Assembly (NCBI GenBank): GCA_044450785.1
Contig: JBIOJM010000324.1
Location: 1-11,765, forward strand
Source: JBIOJM01 sp044450785
Lineage (GTDB): Bacteria; Planctomycetota; Planctomycetia; Isosphaerales; Isosphaeraceae
Reading direction: 5' to 3'
DNA: 11,765 bases
Part shown: piece by piece, positions 7,100 through 11,765 of the stretch
Position numbering within the stretch: position 1 is the first letter of the stretch
Layout: every line of letters begins with the position of its first letter
Program-made: the position numbers and the translations under genes
The notes under the pieces: model-generated
The model's database searches: none
What the model was told of the DNA's origin: nothing
The model's input: only the letters and a program-made list of their open reading frames with translations

Positions 7100-8110
7100 A
7101 TGGCTCGGCCGTGGTATTGGTCCGTCCTGGGAAGCTGGCTGTTGATCGGCGCGGGGGTGGCTAGGGCGGAGGCCGCGGCGTGGACCGATGCGCTCTTTCC
7201 CGAGAGCCGGCACGACTTTGGGATGGTTCCGCGGGGTGTCAAGGTCAAGCACGACTTCCTGCTGGTCAACCGGCTGGCGGAGCCGATCACGATCCTCAAC
7301 CTTCGCCCCTCTTGTGGCTGCACGAGCGGGCGAGCGAGTGCCTCGGCCGTCGCCCCGGGCCAGAGCGTGGTGATCGAGGCTGAGATGGACACCCGCAACT
7401 TCGTCGGGCCCAAGTCGACGGTCCTGTTCGTGACCTTGATCACGGCCGGCGGGCGAGAGGGCGAAGCCCGATTGGGAGTCTCCTGCCACATCCTCAGCGA
7501 CATCGTCCTGAACCCCGGATCGATCGACTTTGGGACGGTAGTGCGCGGGCAGTCGCCGGCGCAGGTCCTGACGATCGACCGCATCAACGGTAAAGGATGG
7601 CGGTTTGTGCGCATGGTGTCGGCCAGCCGTGCGCTCAATGCCCAGCTCGCCGAGACCAGCCGGAGCGAGTCAACGGTGAGTTACTCGCTTTCCGTAAGCG
7701 TCAAGCCGGACGCTCCCGCTGGGCTGTTGCGCGACGAAATTCGGCTGATCAGCAACGACCCGGAGACCCCGAGTATCCCGATCATGGTAACCGCCGTGAT
7801 TCGGGGAGACTTGACCGCCGCGCCGTCGGTTTTGTCGCTGGGCCAGATCCACTCGTCCGCCGGCGCGCAAGGCCGGTTCATCATCCGCTCATCGCGGCCC
7901 TTCGCCATTCGGTCGATCGAAGGCGCGGGCGACGGGTTTTCGACCTCTCCCCCCGACGCGACTCCCCAGCCCGTGCACGTCGTGATCGTTGCCTACAAGC
8001 CCGAAGAGGGAACGACCCGCGGCGACATCCGACGCGTGTTCCGCGTGCAAACCGACCTGGCGGGCGAGCCGCCGCTGGACCTGACCACGACCTTGCACGT
8101 CGCTCCGTGA
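7100..8110 (+). CDS. DUF1573 domain protein, exported, with Ig-like repeats
   Basis: Exported protein of 336 aa and unknown exact function. An N-terminal signal sequence (about 1-23, ending GVARA) is followed by a DUF1573 domain: FGMVPRGVKVKHDFLLVNR, then the family's hallmark SCGCT (71-75), then VVIEAEMDTRNFVG. A second similar Ig-like/ASPM-SPD-2-hydin-type unit starts near residue 135 (LNPGSIDFGTVVRGQSP), and a weaker third starts near 235 (LTAAPSVLSLGQIHS). Such proteins are abundant in planctomycetes and Bacteroidetes and are thought to act outside the cytoplasm, probably in protein-protein contacts. The start at 7100 is set by GGAGG about 5 nt upstream; the in-frame ATG at 7055 has none. 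The gene lies 159 nt after the cytochrome gene on the same strand, and cotranscription is possible but not shown. Confidence 0.88.
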   Translation: MARPWYWSVLGSWLLIGAGVARAEAAAWTDALFPESRHDFGMVPRGVKVKHDFLLVNRLAEPITILNLRPSCGCTSGRASASAVAPGQSVVIEAEMDTRNFVGPKSTVLFVTLITAGGREGEARLGVSCHILSDIVLNPGSIDFGTVVRGQSPAQVLTIDRINGKGWRFVRMVSASRALNAQLAETSRSESTVSYSLSVSVKPDAPAGLLRDEIRLISNDPETPSIPIMVTAVIRGDLTAAPSVLSLGQIHSSAGAQGRFIIRSSRPFAIRSIEGAGDGFSTSPPDATPQPVHVVIVAYKPEEGTTRGDIRRVFRVQTDLAGEPPLDLTTTLHVAP

Positions 8111-8377
8111 CGCGGGGTCTCGGCGGTCGCGGCGATACGTGACATGTCATCCGCTGACGACCGTCTTTGAGAGGACGCCCGGGGATGATCTCGCGAGGCA
8201 GCATCCTTGACGGTGCTTTCGTCGGTTTCCTTATCGAGCACACCCATTGTCTGGCTCCCCTCACTTGAGATGACAGCCACCCTTCGATGATACGCCAGTC
8301 CGTTTCGGGACGGAAGATTGACTCATGACAACCCGGCGCGGCGAGCAGATCCTAACGCGGCAGCGCCGCAACCGGAT

Positions 8378-8478
8378 GTAGGGTGGGTCGAACGATGCAC
8401 GGCATCGTGAGGCCCACCGATCGCCATAGCCCGCGCGGTGGGCCTCGCCGCGACGAGTCGCGGCTCGACCCACCCTAC
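8378..8478. repeat. REPIN-like element: two inverted REP units able to form a four-way junction
   Basis: The element opens with GTAG and closes with CTAC. The outer arms GTAGGGTGGGTCGA (8378-8391) and TCGACCCACCCTAC (8465-8478) are perfect complements over 14 bp. Inside are three more helices with no unpaired bases between them: ACGATGC/GCATCGT (8392-8408, 7 bp, ACG loop), GAGGCCCACCG/CGGTGGGCCTC (8409-8446, 11 bp) and GCCGCGAC/GTCGCGGC (8447-8464, 8 bp). Each half is also an imperfect hairpin by itself (GGTGGGTC with GGCCCACC, and its mirror). A GTAG head plus palindrome, repeated in inverted orientation, is the known layout of REP doublets mobilised by RAYT transposases. No RAYT gene is in the window. 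Confidence 0.8.
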
Positions 8479-8593
8479 GGAACGCTTCCGCGCCCGCCTC
8501 AGCCCGACCGGAGATGCGCGAACGGCGCAGAGATCCGACGGAGGTAGAATCTATTACGTGCAGGGCAACCGCCTCACGCCAGCCGGTCCCGCC

Positions 8594-8622
8594 GGGACAA
8601 ATCGCGGAATTACTGATATAAT
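8594..8622 (+). promoter_or_regulatory. Sigma70-type promoter of the arginine operon
   Basis: A perfect TATAAT -10 (8617-8622) is preceded by an extended -10 TG (8614-8615). At the optimal 17-bp distance lies GGGACA (8594-8599, 4 of 6 to TTGACA). The predicted start of transcription is near 8629, about 30 nt before the leader ORF and about 75 nt before the ornithine cyclodeaminase-like gene. This is the clearest -10 in the window. Confidence 0.7.
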
Positions 8623-8659
8623 CGATCTCCGCGCCACACCGCGGTCCGAGGAGATCGAT
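8621..8659. promoter_or_regulatory. 10-bp inverted repeat overlapping the -10 box and the leader SD
   Basis: ATCGATCTCC (8621-8630) is the exact complement of GGAGATCGAT (8650-8659), with centres 29 bp apart. The left arm overlaps the last two bases of the -10 box, and the right arm contains most of the AGGAG SD of the leader ORF. It could be an operator for a dimeric regulator. If transcription starts further upstream, it could instead be an RNA hairpin hiding the SD. Confidence 0.5.
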
Positions 8660-8660
8660 C

Positions 8661-8708
8661 ATGCAGCGGGTTGCGTTCCGCCTCGATGAGAAGGAACCGC
8701 ACCGATGA
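8661..8708 (+). CDS. Short leader ORF, translationally coupled to the downstream gene
   Basis: A 15-codon ORF encodes MQRVAFRLDEKEPHR. Its SD (AGGAG at 8649-8653, 7 nt before the ATG) is better than that of the structural gene behind it. Its TGA (8706-8708) overlaps the next ATG (8705-8707) as ATGA, the usual signature of termination-reinitiation coupling, and its last codons contain the downstream gene's SD (AAGGA, 8691-8695). Three of 15 codons are Arg (CGG, CGC, CGA), which is suggestive ahead of an arginine-degrading operon but not far above chance in GC-rich DNA. No known family is recognised. The evidence is position and signals only. Confidence 0.45.
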   Translation: MQRVAFRLDEKEPHR

Positions 8709-10054
8709 CTCAACCGTCGAGCCGGCCGACACCCGAACCACCAGCGGTCAGTCGCGCCCAGTCGCCGGGCGTGGCCGAGGAGATCGAGGTTCGCGGTCAT
8801 ATCGTCGACTCGCTCCTGCTCCCCAAGATCCTGGACCGGATCCTGCTGATGGGGGGGACGTTCGAGATCCGCGAGTGCCGGATCGGCGTGCGGCGCTCCG
8901 ACCCGAGCTACGCTCGGATCGCGATCCAAGCCGACAGTCATGAGGTGCTCGAGTCCATCTTGGGGGACCTGGTCGAACACGGTGCATCGCCGATTCATCC
9001 CGAGGATGCCAGGACCGTCGTGGCCGATATCGACGGTTCGTTTCCCGAAGGATTCTACAGCACCACCAACCAGCCCACTCAGGTCCGGCTCCTCGGGCGC
9101 TGGACCGACGTGGATGACCAGGAAATGGACTGCGGGATCGTCGTCGACCGTGGCACCGGCCAGCCGCGTTGCATCCCGATGGATCGGGTAACCGCCGGCA
9201 CGTCGATCGTGGTCGGCCATGCAGGGGTGCGCGTGCTGCCGGTGCAGCGGTCGCGCGACGTCAGCATGTTCGGGTTCATGAGCTCGACCGTGTCGAGCGA
9301 GAAGCCGAAGTCGATCAGTGTAAAAGGGGTGGTCGACGCAATCCGAGCGACCCGCGCCGACGGGAAGAAGGTCTTGCTCGTGGGCGGGCCGGCGATCGTT
9401 CATACCGGCTCGGCGGGCCACGTGGCGCGGCTGATCAAGGAAGGCTGGATCCAGGTGTTGTTCGCGGGTAACGCTCTCGCGACCCACGACATCGAGCAAG
9501 CCCTTTACGGCACCAGTCTGGGCGTATCCCTGACGCTCGGCGAGCCGATCGAGCACGGTCATGAGCATCACTTGCGCACCATCAATACCATCCGCCGGTC
9601 GGGTGGAATCGCCCGAGCGGTCGAGGCAGGAATCCTGACCTCGGGGATCATGTACGAGTGCGTCAAGGCGGGGGTCGACGTCGTCCTGGCCGGCTCGATC
9701 CGCGACGACGGCCCCCTGCCCGAGGTCATTACCGACACGCTGGTGGCCCAGGACCGGATGCGCGCGGCGATCAAGGGCGTCGGTTTTGCCCTCTTGATCG
9801 CGACGGCGCTCCACTCGATCGCCACCGGCAACCTCCTGCCGGCCTGGGTCAAGGTCGTCTGCGTCGACATCAACCCGGCGACCGTGACCAAGCTCAAGGA
9901 CCGCGGTACGTTTCAAACAATCGGTCTGGTGACCGACGTCGAGCCGTTCCTGAGATCGCTCGAAGCCGAGCTTGCGCCGCAACCCGGACAGACCCCGAAA
10001 GCGGGACCATCACCACCATTGATCTGTGCCGCGACGGTCCCGGCCGGCCATTGA
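8705..10054 (+). CDS. LOR/SDH-family protein, ornithine cyclodeaminase-like
   Basis: A 449-aa member of the LOR/SDH conserved-domain family (TIGR00300 type). Proteins of this family convert ornithine to proline and ammonia in a methanogen, and they form the C-terminal half of cyanobacterial ArgZ/AgrE. A disordered Pro-rich N-terminus (1-25) precedes an alpha/beta domain (about 26-115, EIEVRGHIVDS onward). A linker and then a Rossmann-like NAD domain (about 200-425) follow, with VLLVGGPAIVHTGSAGHV near 226, LFAGNALATHDIEQAL, HHLRTINTIRRSGGIARAV near 283 and SIRDDGPLPEVITDT near 334. The last 25 residues are a low-complexity tail. AAGGA lies 9 nt before the ATG at 8705, which overlaps the leader stop. 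It is followed at once by the arginine dihydrolase-like gene, supporting the arginine-to-proline role. The substrate assignment is inferred from family and context. Confidence 0.85.
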   Translation: MTQPSSRPTPEPPAVSRAQSPGVAEEIEVRGHIVDSLLLPKILDRILLMGGTFEIRECRIGVRRSDPSYARIAIQADSHEVLESILGDLVEHGASPIHPEDARTVVADIDGSFPEGFYSTTNQPTQVRLLGRWTDVDDQEMDCGIVVDRGTGQPRCIPMDRVTAGTSIVVGHAGVRVLPVQRSRDVSMFGFMSSTVSSEKPKSISVKGVVDAIRATRADGKKVLLVGGPAIVHTGSAGHVARLIKEGWIQVLFAGNALATHDIEQALYGTSLGVSLTLGEPIEHGHEHHLRTINTIRRSGGIARAVEAGILTSGIMYECVKAGVDVVLAGSIRDDGPLPEVITDTLVAQDRMRAAIKGVGFALLIATALHSIATGNLLPAWVKVVCVDINPATVTKLKDRGTFQTIGLVTDVEPFLRSLEAELAPQPGQTPKAGPSPPLICAATVPAGH

Positions 10055-10085
10055 CTTCCGAATGTCGGAAACCCGATGCAGCACC

Positions 10086-10934
10086 ATGGAGACTGTGTCT
10101 GTGCCCCGGATTCTCATGTGCCCCCCGGATTACTTTGGGATCGAATACGAGATCAATCCTTGGATGAACGTTCGGATTGGGAGCGACTCCGAACGCGCAG
10201 GGCGGCAGTGGGGCCTGCTCCAGGCAACCCTCCAGGAGCTGGGAGTCGCCGTGGACCTGATCGAGCCGGTGCGGGGCCTTCCCGACCTGGTCTTCACGGC
10301 CAACGCCGGTCTGGTCTACAAGAACCTCTTCCTCGGCTCGCGGTTTCGATTCGGCGTTCGGCAAGGTGAAGCCATCCACTTTGAAAACTGGGCGCGGAGC
10401 CGAGATTTGGAAATCGTTCCCTTGCCCGCCGGGTACAACTTCGAAGGGGCGGGCGACGCCCTGTTCTGCGGCGACACGTTGTTTGCCGGCTACCGGTTTC
10501 GCAGCGACGTTCGCAGCCACCAATGGATCGGGGAGCGGCTTGGCGTGGAGGTCCTTCCCCTCGAGCTGATCGACCCCCGGTTCTATCACCTCGACACCTG
10601 CTTCTGCCCGCTGGCGCCGGACCTTGCTATCTACTACCCCGGGGCTTTCGACGAGTACGGCCGTTCGGTGCTTCGCGACCGAATTCCTCAATTGATCGAA
10701 GTCGCGGCCGAGGAAGCCGTCTCGTTTAGCTGCAACGCCGTGGTCGTCGGCCGGACGGTCATCCTCAACGACGGGGCGCCCAAGCTGGCCGGAACCCTGG
10801 ACGAGCGAGGCTTCGCGGTGCGCCCGCTCGGGTTCGACGAGTTCATCAAGTCGGGAGGAAGCGCCAAATGCCTGACTCTCCGCATCGACGGTGAGGAGGC
10901 GGCAAGCTGGAAAAACAGCGTGCGGGTGGAGTAA
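10086..10934 (+). CDS. ArgZ-like arginine dihydrolase / amidinotransferase-fold hydrolase
   Basis: A 282-aa member of the guanidino-modifying (amidinotransferase/DDAH/deiminase) superfamily, most like the N-terminal half of cyanobacterial ArgZ/AgrE. That enzyme turns arginine into ornithine, CO2 and two ammonia. The PPDYFGIEYEINPWM start (13-27) is followed by FTANAG (70-75). Then come FEGAGD (119-124), the catalytic His168 in YHLDTCFCPL, and the nucleophile Cys262 in GGSAKCLTL. Asn73 in FTANAG matches the Asn region reported to favour dihydrolase over deiminase chemistry in ArgZ. The start is uncertain. ATG 10086 leaves a 31-nt gap to the upstream gene and has only a distant purine stretch. 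ATG 10062 and GTG 10101 (with GGAG 9 nt upstream) are alternatives, and the frame is open from GTG 10026. Other members (DDAH, deiminase) cannot be excluded. Confidence 0.85.
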   Translation: METVSVPRILMCPPDYFGIEYEINPWMNVRIGSDSERAGRQWGLLQATLQELGVAVDLIEPVRGLPDLVFTANAGLVYKNLFLGSRFRFGVRQGEAIHFENWARSRDLEIVPLPAGYNFEGAGDALFCGDTLFAGYRFRSDVRSHQWIGERLGVEVLPLELIDPRFYHLDTCFCPLAPDLAIYYPGAFDEYGRSVLRDRIPQLIEVAAEEAVSFSCNAVVVGRTVILNDGAPKLAGTLDERGFAVRPLGFDEFIKSGGSAKCLTLRIDGEEAASWKNSVRVE

Positions 10935-10957
10935 CCTTGGGGCCAAGAGACCAACCG

Positions 10958-11479
10958 ATGAAAGACCTTTACATTTTGCGGCATGGCATCGCAGTTGATC
11001 CCGGAACGCCGGGAATCCCGGACGACGAGCGGCGCTTGACAGCCAAAGGCGAGAAGCGGATGCGGCAGATCGCCCTCGCCTTGCGCAAGCTGGACCTGAA
11101 GCTCGACCGGATCGTCACCAGCCCGCTGCCCAGGGCTCGTGCGACGGCCGAGATCGTCGCCGACGCTCTCGATGTCCGAGAGCGGCTCGAGACCTCGAAC
11201 GTGCTGCAAACCGGCACGGCCGCCGCGACGATTCAGCGGTGGCTGCGTGAGCGTACCGAGGACCGGCTGATGATCGTCGGCCACAACCCGACCTTGAGCG
11301 ACCTGGTCTCGCTGCTGGTCATGGGAACAATCCAGCCACAAATCTGCGACCTGAAAAAAGGGGGCATCGCGGCCCTGACCCGCACGGCCGCCGCCAAGGA
11401 CCTCTACGATATCGCCTGGATCGCAACCCCACGCTTGATCCGCAGCCTCGCCGGCCTCGACAGCGGCGAGTCAGAATAA
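10958..11479 (+). CDS. sixA: SixA-type phosphohistidine phosphatase
   Basis: A 173-aa cytoplasmic member of the histidine phosphatase superfamily, of the small SixA branch that removes phosphate from phosphohistidine on signalling or PTS proteins. The catalytic pieces are all present: LYILRHG with Arg8 and the phospho-acceptor His9, SPLPRARATAE with Arg59, Glu78 in the RLETSNVL segment, and VGHNPTLSDL with His109. The length fits SixA and is far shorter than phosphoglycerate mutases. The start at 10958 leaves 23 nt to the upstream stop, so it is probably cotranscribed with the arginine genes. An in-frame TTG at 10937 is less likely. In E. coli SixA acts on the nitrogen-related PTS protein NPr, which makes the location in a nitrogen-releasing operon suggestive, but no PTS gene is visible here. 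Confidence 0.88.
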   Translation: MKDLYILRHGIAVDPGTPGIPDDERRLTAKGEKRMRQIALALRKLDLKLDRIVTSPLPRARATAEIVADALDVRERLETSNVLQTGTAAATIQRWLRERTEDRLMIVGHNPTLSDLVSLLVMGTIQPQICDLKKGGIAALTRTAAAKDLYDIAWIATPRLIRSLAGLDSGESE

Positions 11480-11527
11480 AAGCGGAAGGCGGAACGATGA
11501 ATCAGACAGGGCCTTCAACTCGTCGTC

Positions 11528-11719
11528 TCACTTCCGCCCCATTTCCCTGTCAGTCTGTTCTTCCATCGCCTTCTTCTTCGCCGGGTACTCGATGACGACG
11601 AGTTCTTTCTTATCGGGGTCGTAGCCCAGGGCCAGCGCGCACTTTGGGTAAGCTTGGCAAACTGGGCTGATTTGCGCGCGCAGCCCTTTTTTTGTATACC
11701 ATTCTCTGTGTTGTTTCAT
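11528..11719 (-). CDS. Hypothetical small protein (63 aa), uncertain
   Basis: The minus-strand frame gives a Lys/Glu-rich 63-residue product. Its second half (KCALALGYDPDKKELVVIEY, then PAKKKAMEE) uses G/C-ending codons and looks like real coding sequence. The first half looks less typical: MKQHREWYTKKG is AT-richer, no SD precedes the ATG at 11719, and a plus-strand terminator (11664-11693) overlaps it. It may be a real small protein, or the tail of a decayed gene whose front was replaced. Two Cys (SPVCQAYPKCAL) could bind a metal. I recognise no family. Confidence 0.35.
   Translation of the reverse strand: MKQHREWYTKKGLRAQISPVCQAYPKCALALGYDPDKKELVVIEYPAKKKAMEEQTDREMGRK
11664..11693 (+). 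terminator. Rho-independent terminator for the arginine/sixA unit
   Basis: GGGCTG (11664-11669) pairs with CAGCCC (11681-11686) around an 11-nt loop and is followed directly by seven T (11687-11693). It lies 185 nt after the sixA stop and about 50 nt before the next plus-strand gene, where the end of the upstream transcript would be expected. On the minus strand no T-run follows. Confidence 0.7.
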
Positions 11720-11744
11720 TTGCGGCGGCGCACGGAGAGTGAAT

Positions 11745-11765
11745 CATGACCGACATTCAGCGCAT
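11745..11765 (+). CDS. Start of a plus-strand gene cut by the window edge
   Basis: The ATG at 11745 is preceded by GGAGAG (11735-11740) at a normal distance and opens a frame reading MTDIQR before the sequence ends. It follows the terminator at 11664-11693, so it is probably the first gene of a new transcript. Nothing can be said about function. Confidence 0.5.

Larger units (their letters stand above)
8111..8660. other. Gene-free stretch with repeat element and promoter region
   Basis: About 550 bp between the DUF1573 stop and the leader ORF of the arginine operon. The first 265 bp hold no convincing gene. A minus-strand frame starting near 8247-8280 has an SD-like GAGGGG but runs into the DUF1573 gene and turns into low-complexity Arg/Ser. 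The REPIN-like element (8378-8478), a short GTCCC/GGGAC dyad (8586-8598) and the promoter (8594-8622) fill the rest. Confidence 0.55.

Noticed and set aside
7993..8280. Minus-strand ORF with an SD-like GAGGGG before an ATG at 8247
   Set aside because: The first 30 residues look possible, but it overlaps the end of the DUF1573 gene by about 118 nt and turns into Arg/Ser low complexity; no family recognised.
8378..8478. A tRNA gene, because of the cloverleaf-like fold
   Set aside because: Arm lengths (14/7/11/8) and the lack of a T-loop sequence or conserved tRNA bases do not fit; the inverted GTAG-headed doublet explains it better.
8261..9982. 573-codon open frame on the minus strand
   Set aside because: Antisense shadow of the LOR/SDH gene; His/Asp/Arg-rich, no domain pattern, and it crosses the promoter and REPIN-like element.
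9894..10946. 350-codon minus-strand open frame
   Set aside because: Antisense shadow of the arginine dihydrolase-like gene, which has all its catalytic motifs.
11497..11595. 32-codon plus-strand ORF after sixA with an AAGG upstream
   Set aside because: Ser/Pro-rich product, lies in the 3' UTR antisense to a more coding-like frame, and nothing else supports it.

Overview
This is high-GC bacterial DNA with long untranslated gaps. I infer a planctomycete, probably near Isosphaeraceae/Gemmataceae. The reasons are an ECF sigma factor of a planctomycete-rich type, a DUF1573 periplasmic protein beside a small C-terminal-heme cytochrome c, and sparse operons with strong Shine-Dalgarno (SD) sites. 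No tRNA, rRNA, CRISPR array or insertion sequence is visible.

Left part, minus strand (1-3579): an ECF-type sigma factor (2824-3579) is followed by a glycosyltransferase pair, a membrane-anchored GT2 (1443-2600) and a GT4 (203-1399). The pair has its own good sigma70-type promoter (2777-2805) just after the ECF stop and probably makes a surface polysaccharide. Positions 3580-4238 are a gene-free divergent region holding A-tracts and, at 3998-4185, a run of strong hairpins directly upstream of the next gene.

Middle (4239-8110): a sigma70-family factor (plus) ends one base from the end of a convergent Rieske non-heme iron oxygenase (minus, 5182-6360). Divergent from the oxygenase are a small class II-like cytochrome c (6521-6940) and a DUF1573 protein (7100-8110).

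Right part (8111-11765): a gene-free stretch carries a REPIN-like element (8378-8478) that can fold into a four-way junction with no unpaired junction bases. A strong promoter (8594-8622), an inverted repeat and a 15-codon leader ORF (8661-8708) follow. The leader's stop codon overlaps the start of a LOR/SDH-family ornithine cyclodeaminase-like gene (8705-10054). Next come an ArgZ-like arginine dihydrolase/amidinotransferase-fold gene (10086-10934) and a SixA-type phosphohistidine phosphatase (10958-11479). The first two correspond to the two halves of the fused cyanobacterial ArgZ/AgrE enzyme, here split and in reversed order. Together they suggest an arginine to ornithine to proline route that releases ammonia. 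A rho-independent terminator (11664-11693) closes this side, and a new plus-strand gene begins at 11745 and runs off the window.

The most interesting unit is the split arginine-catabolic operon with its leader ORF and dyad; the REPIN-like element comes next.
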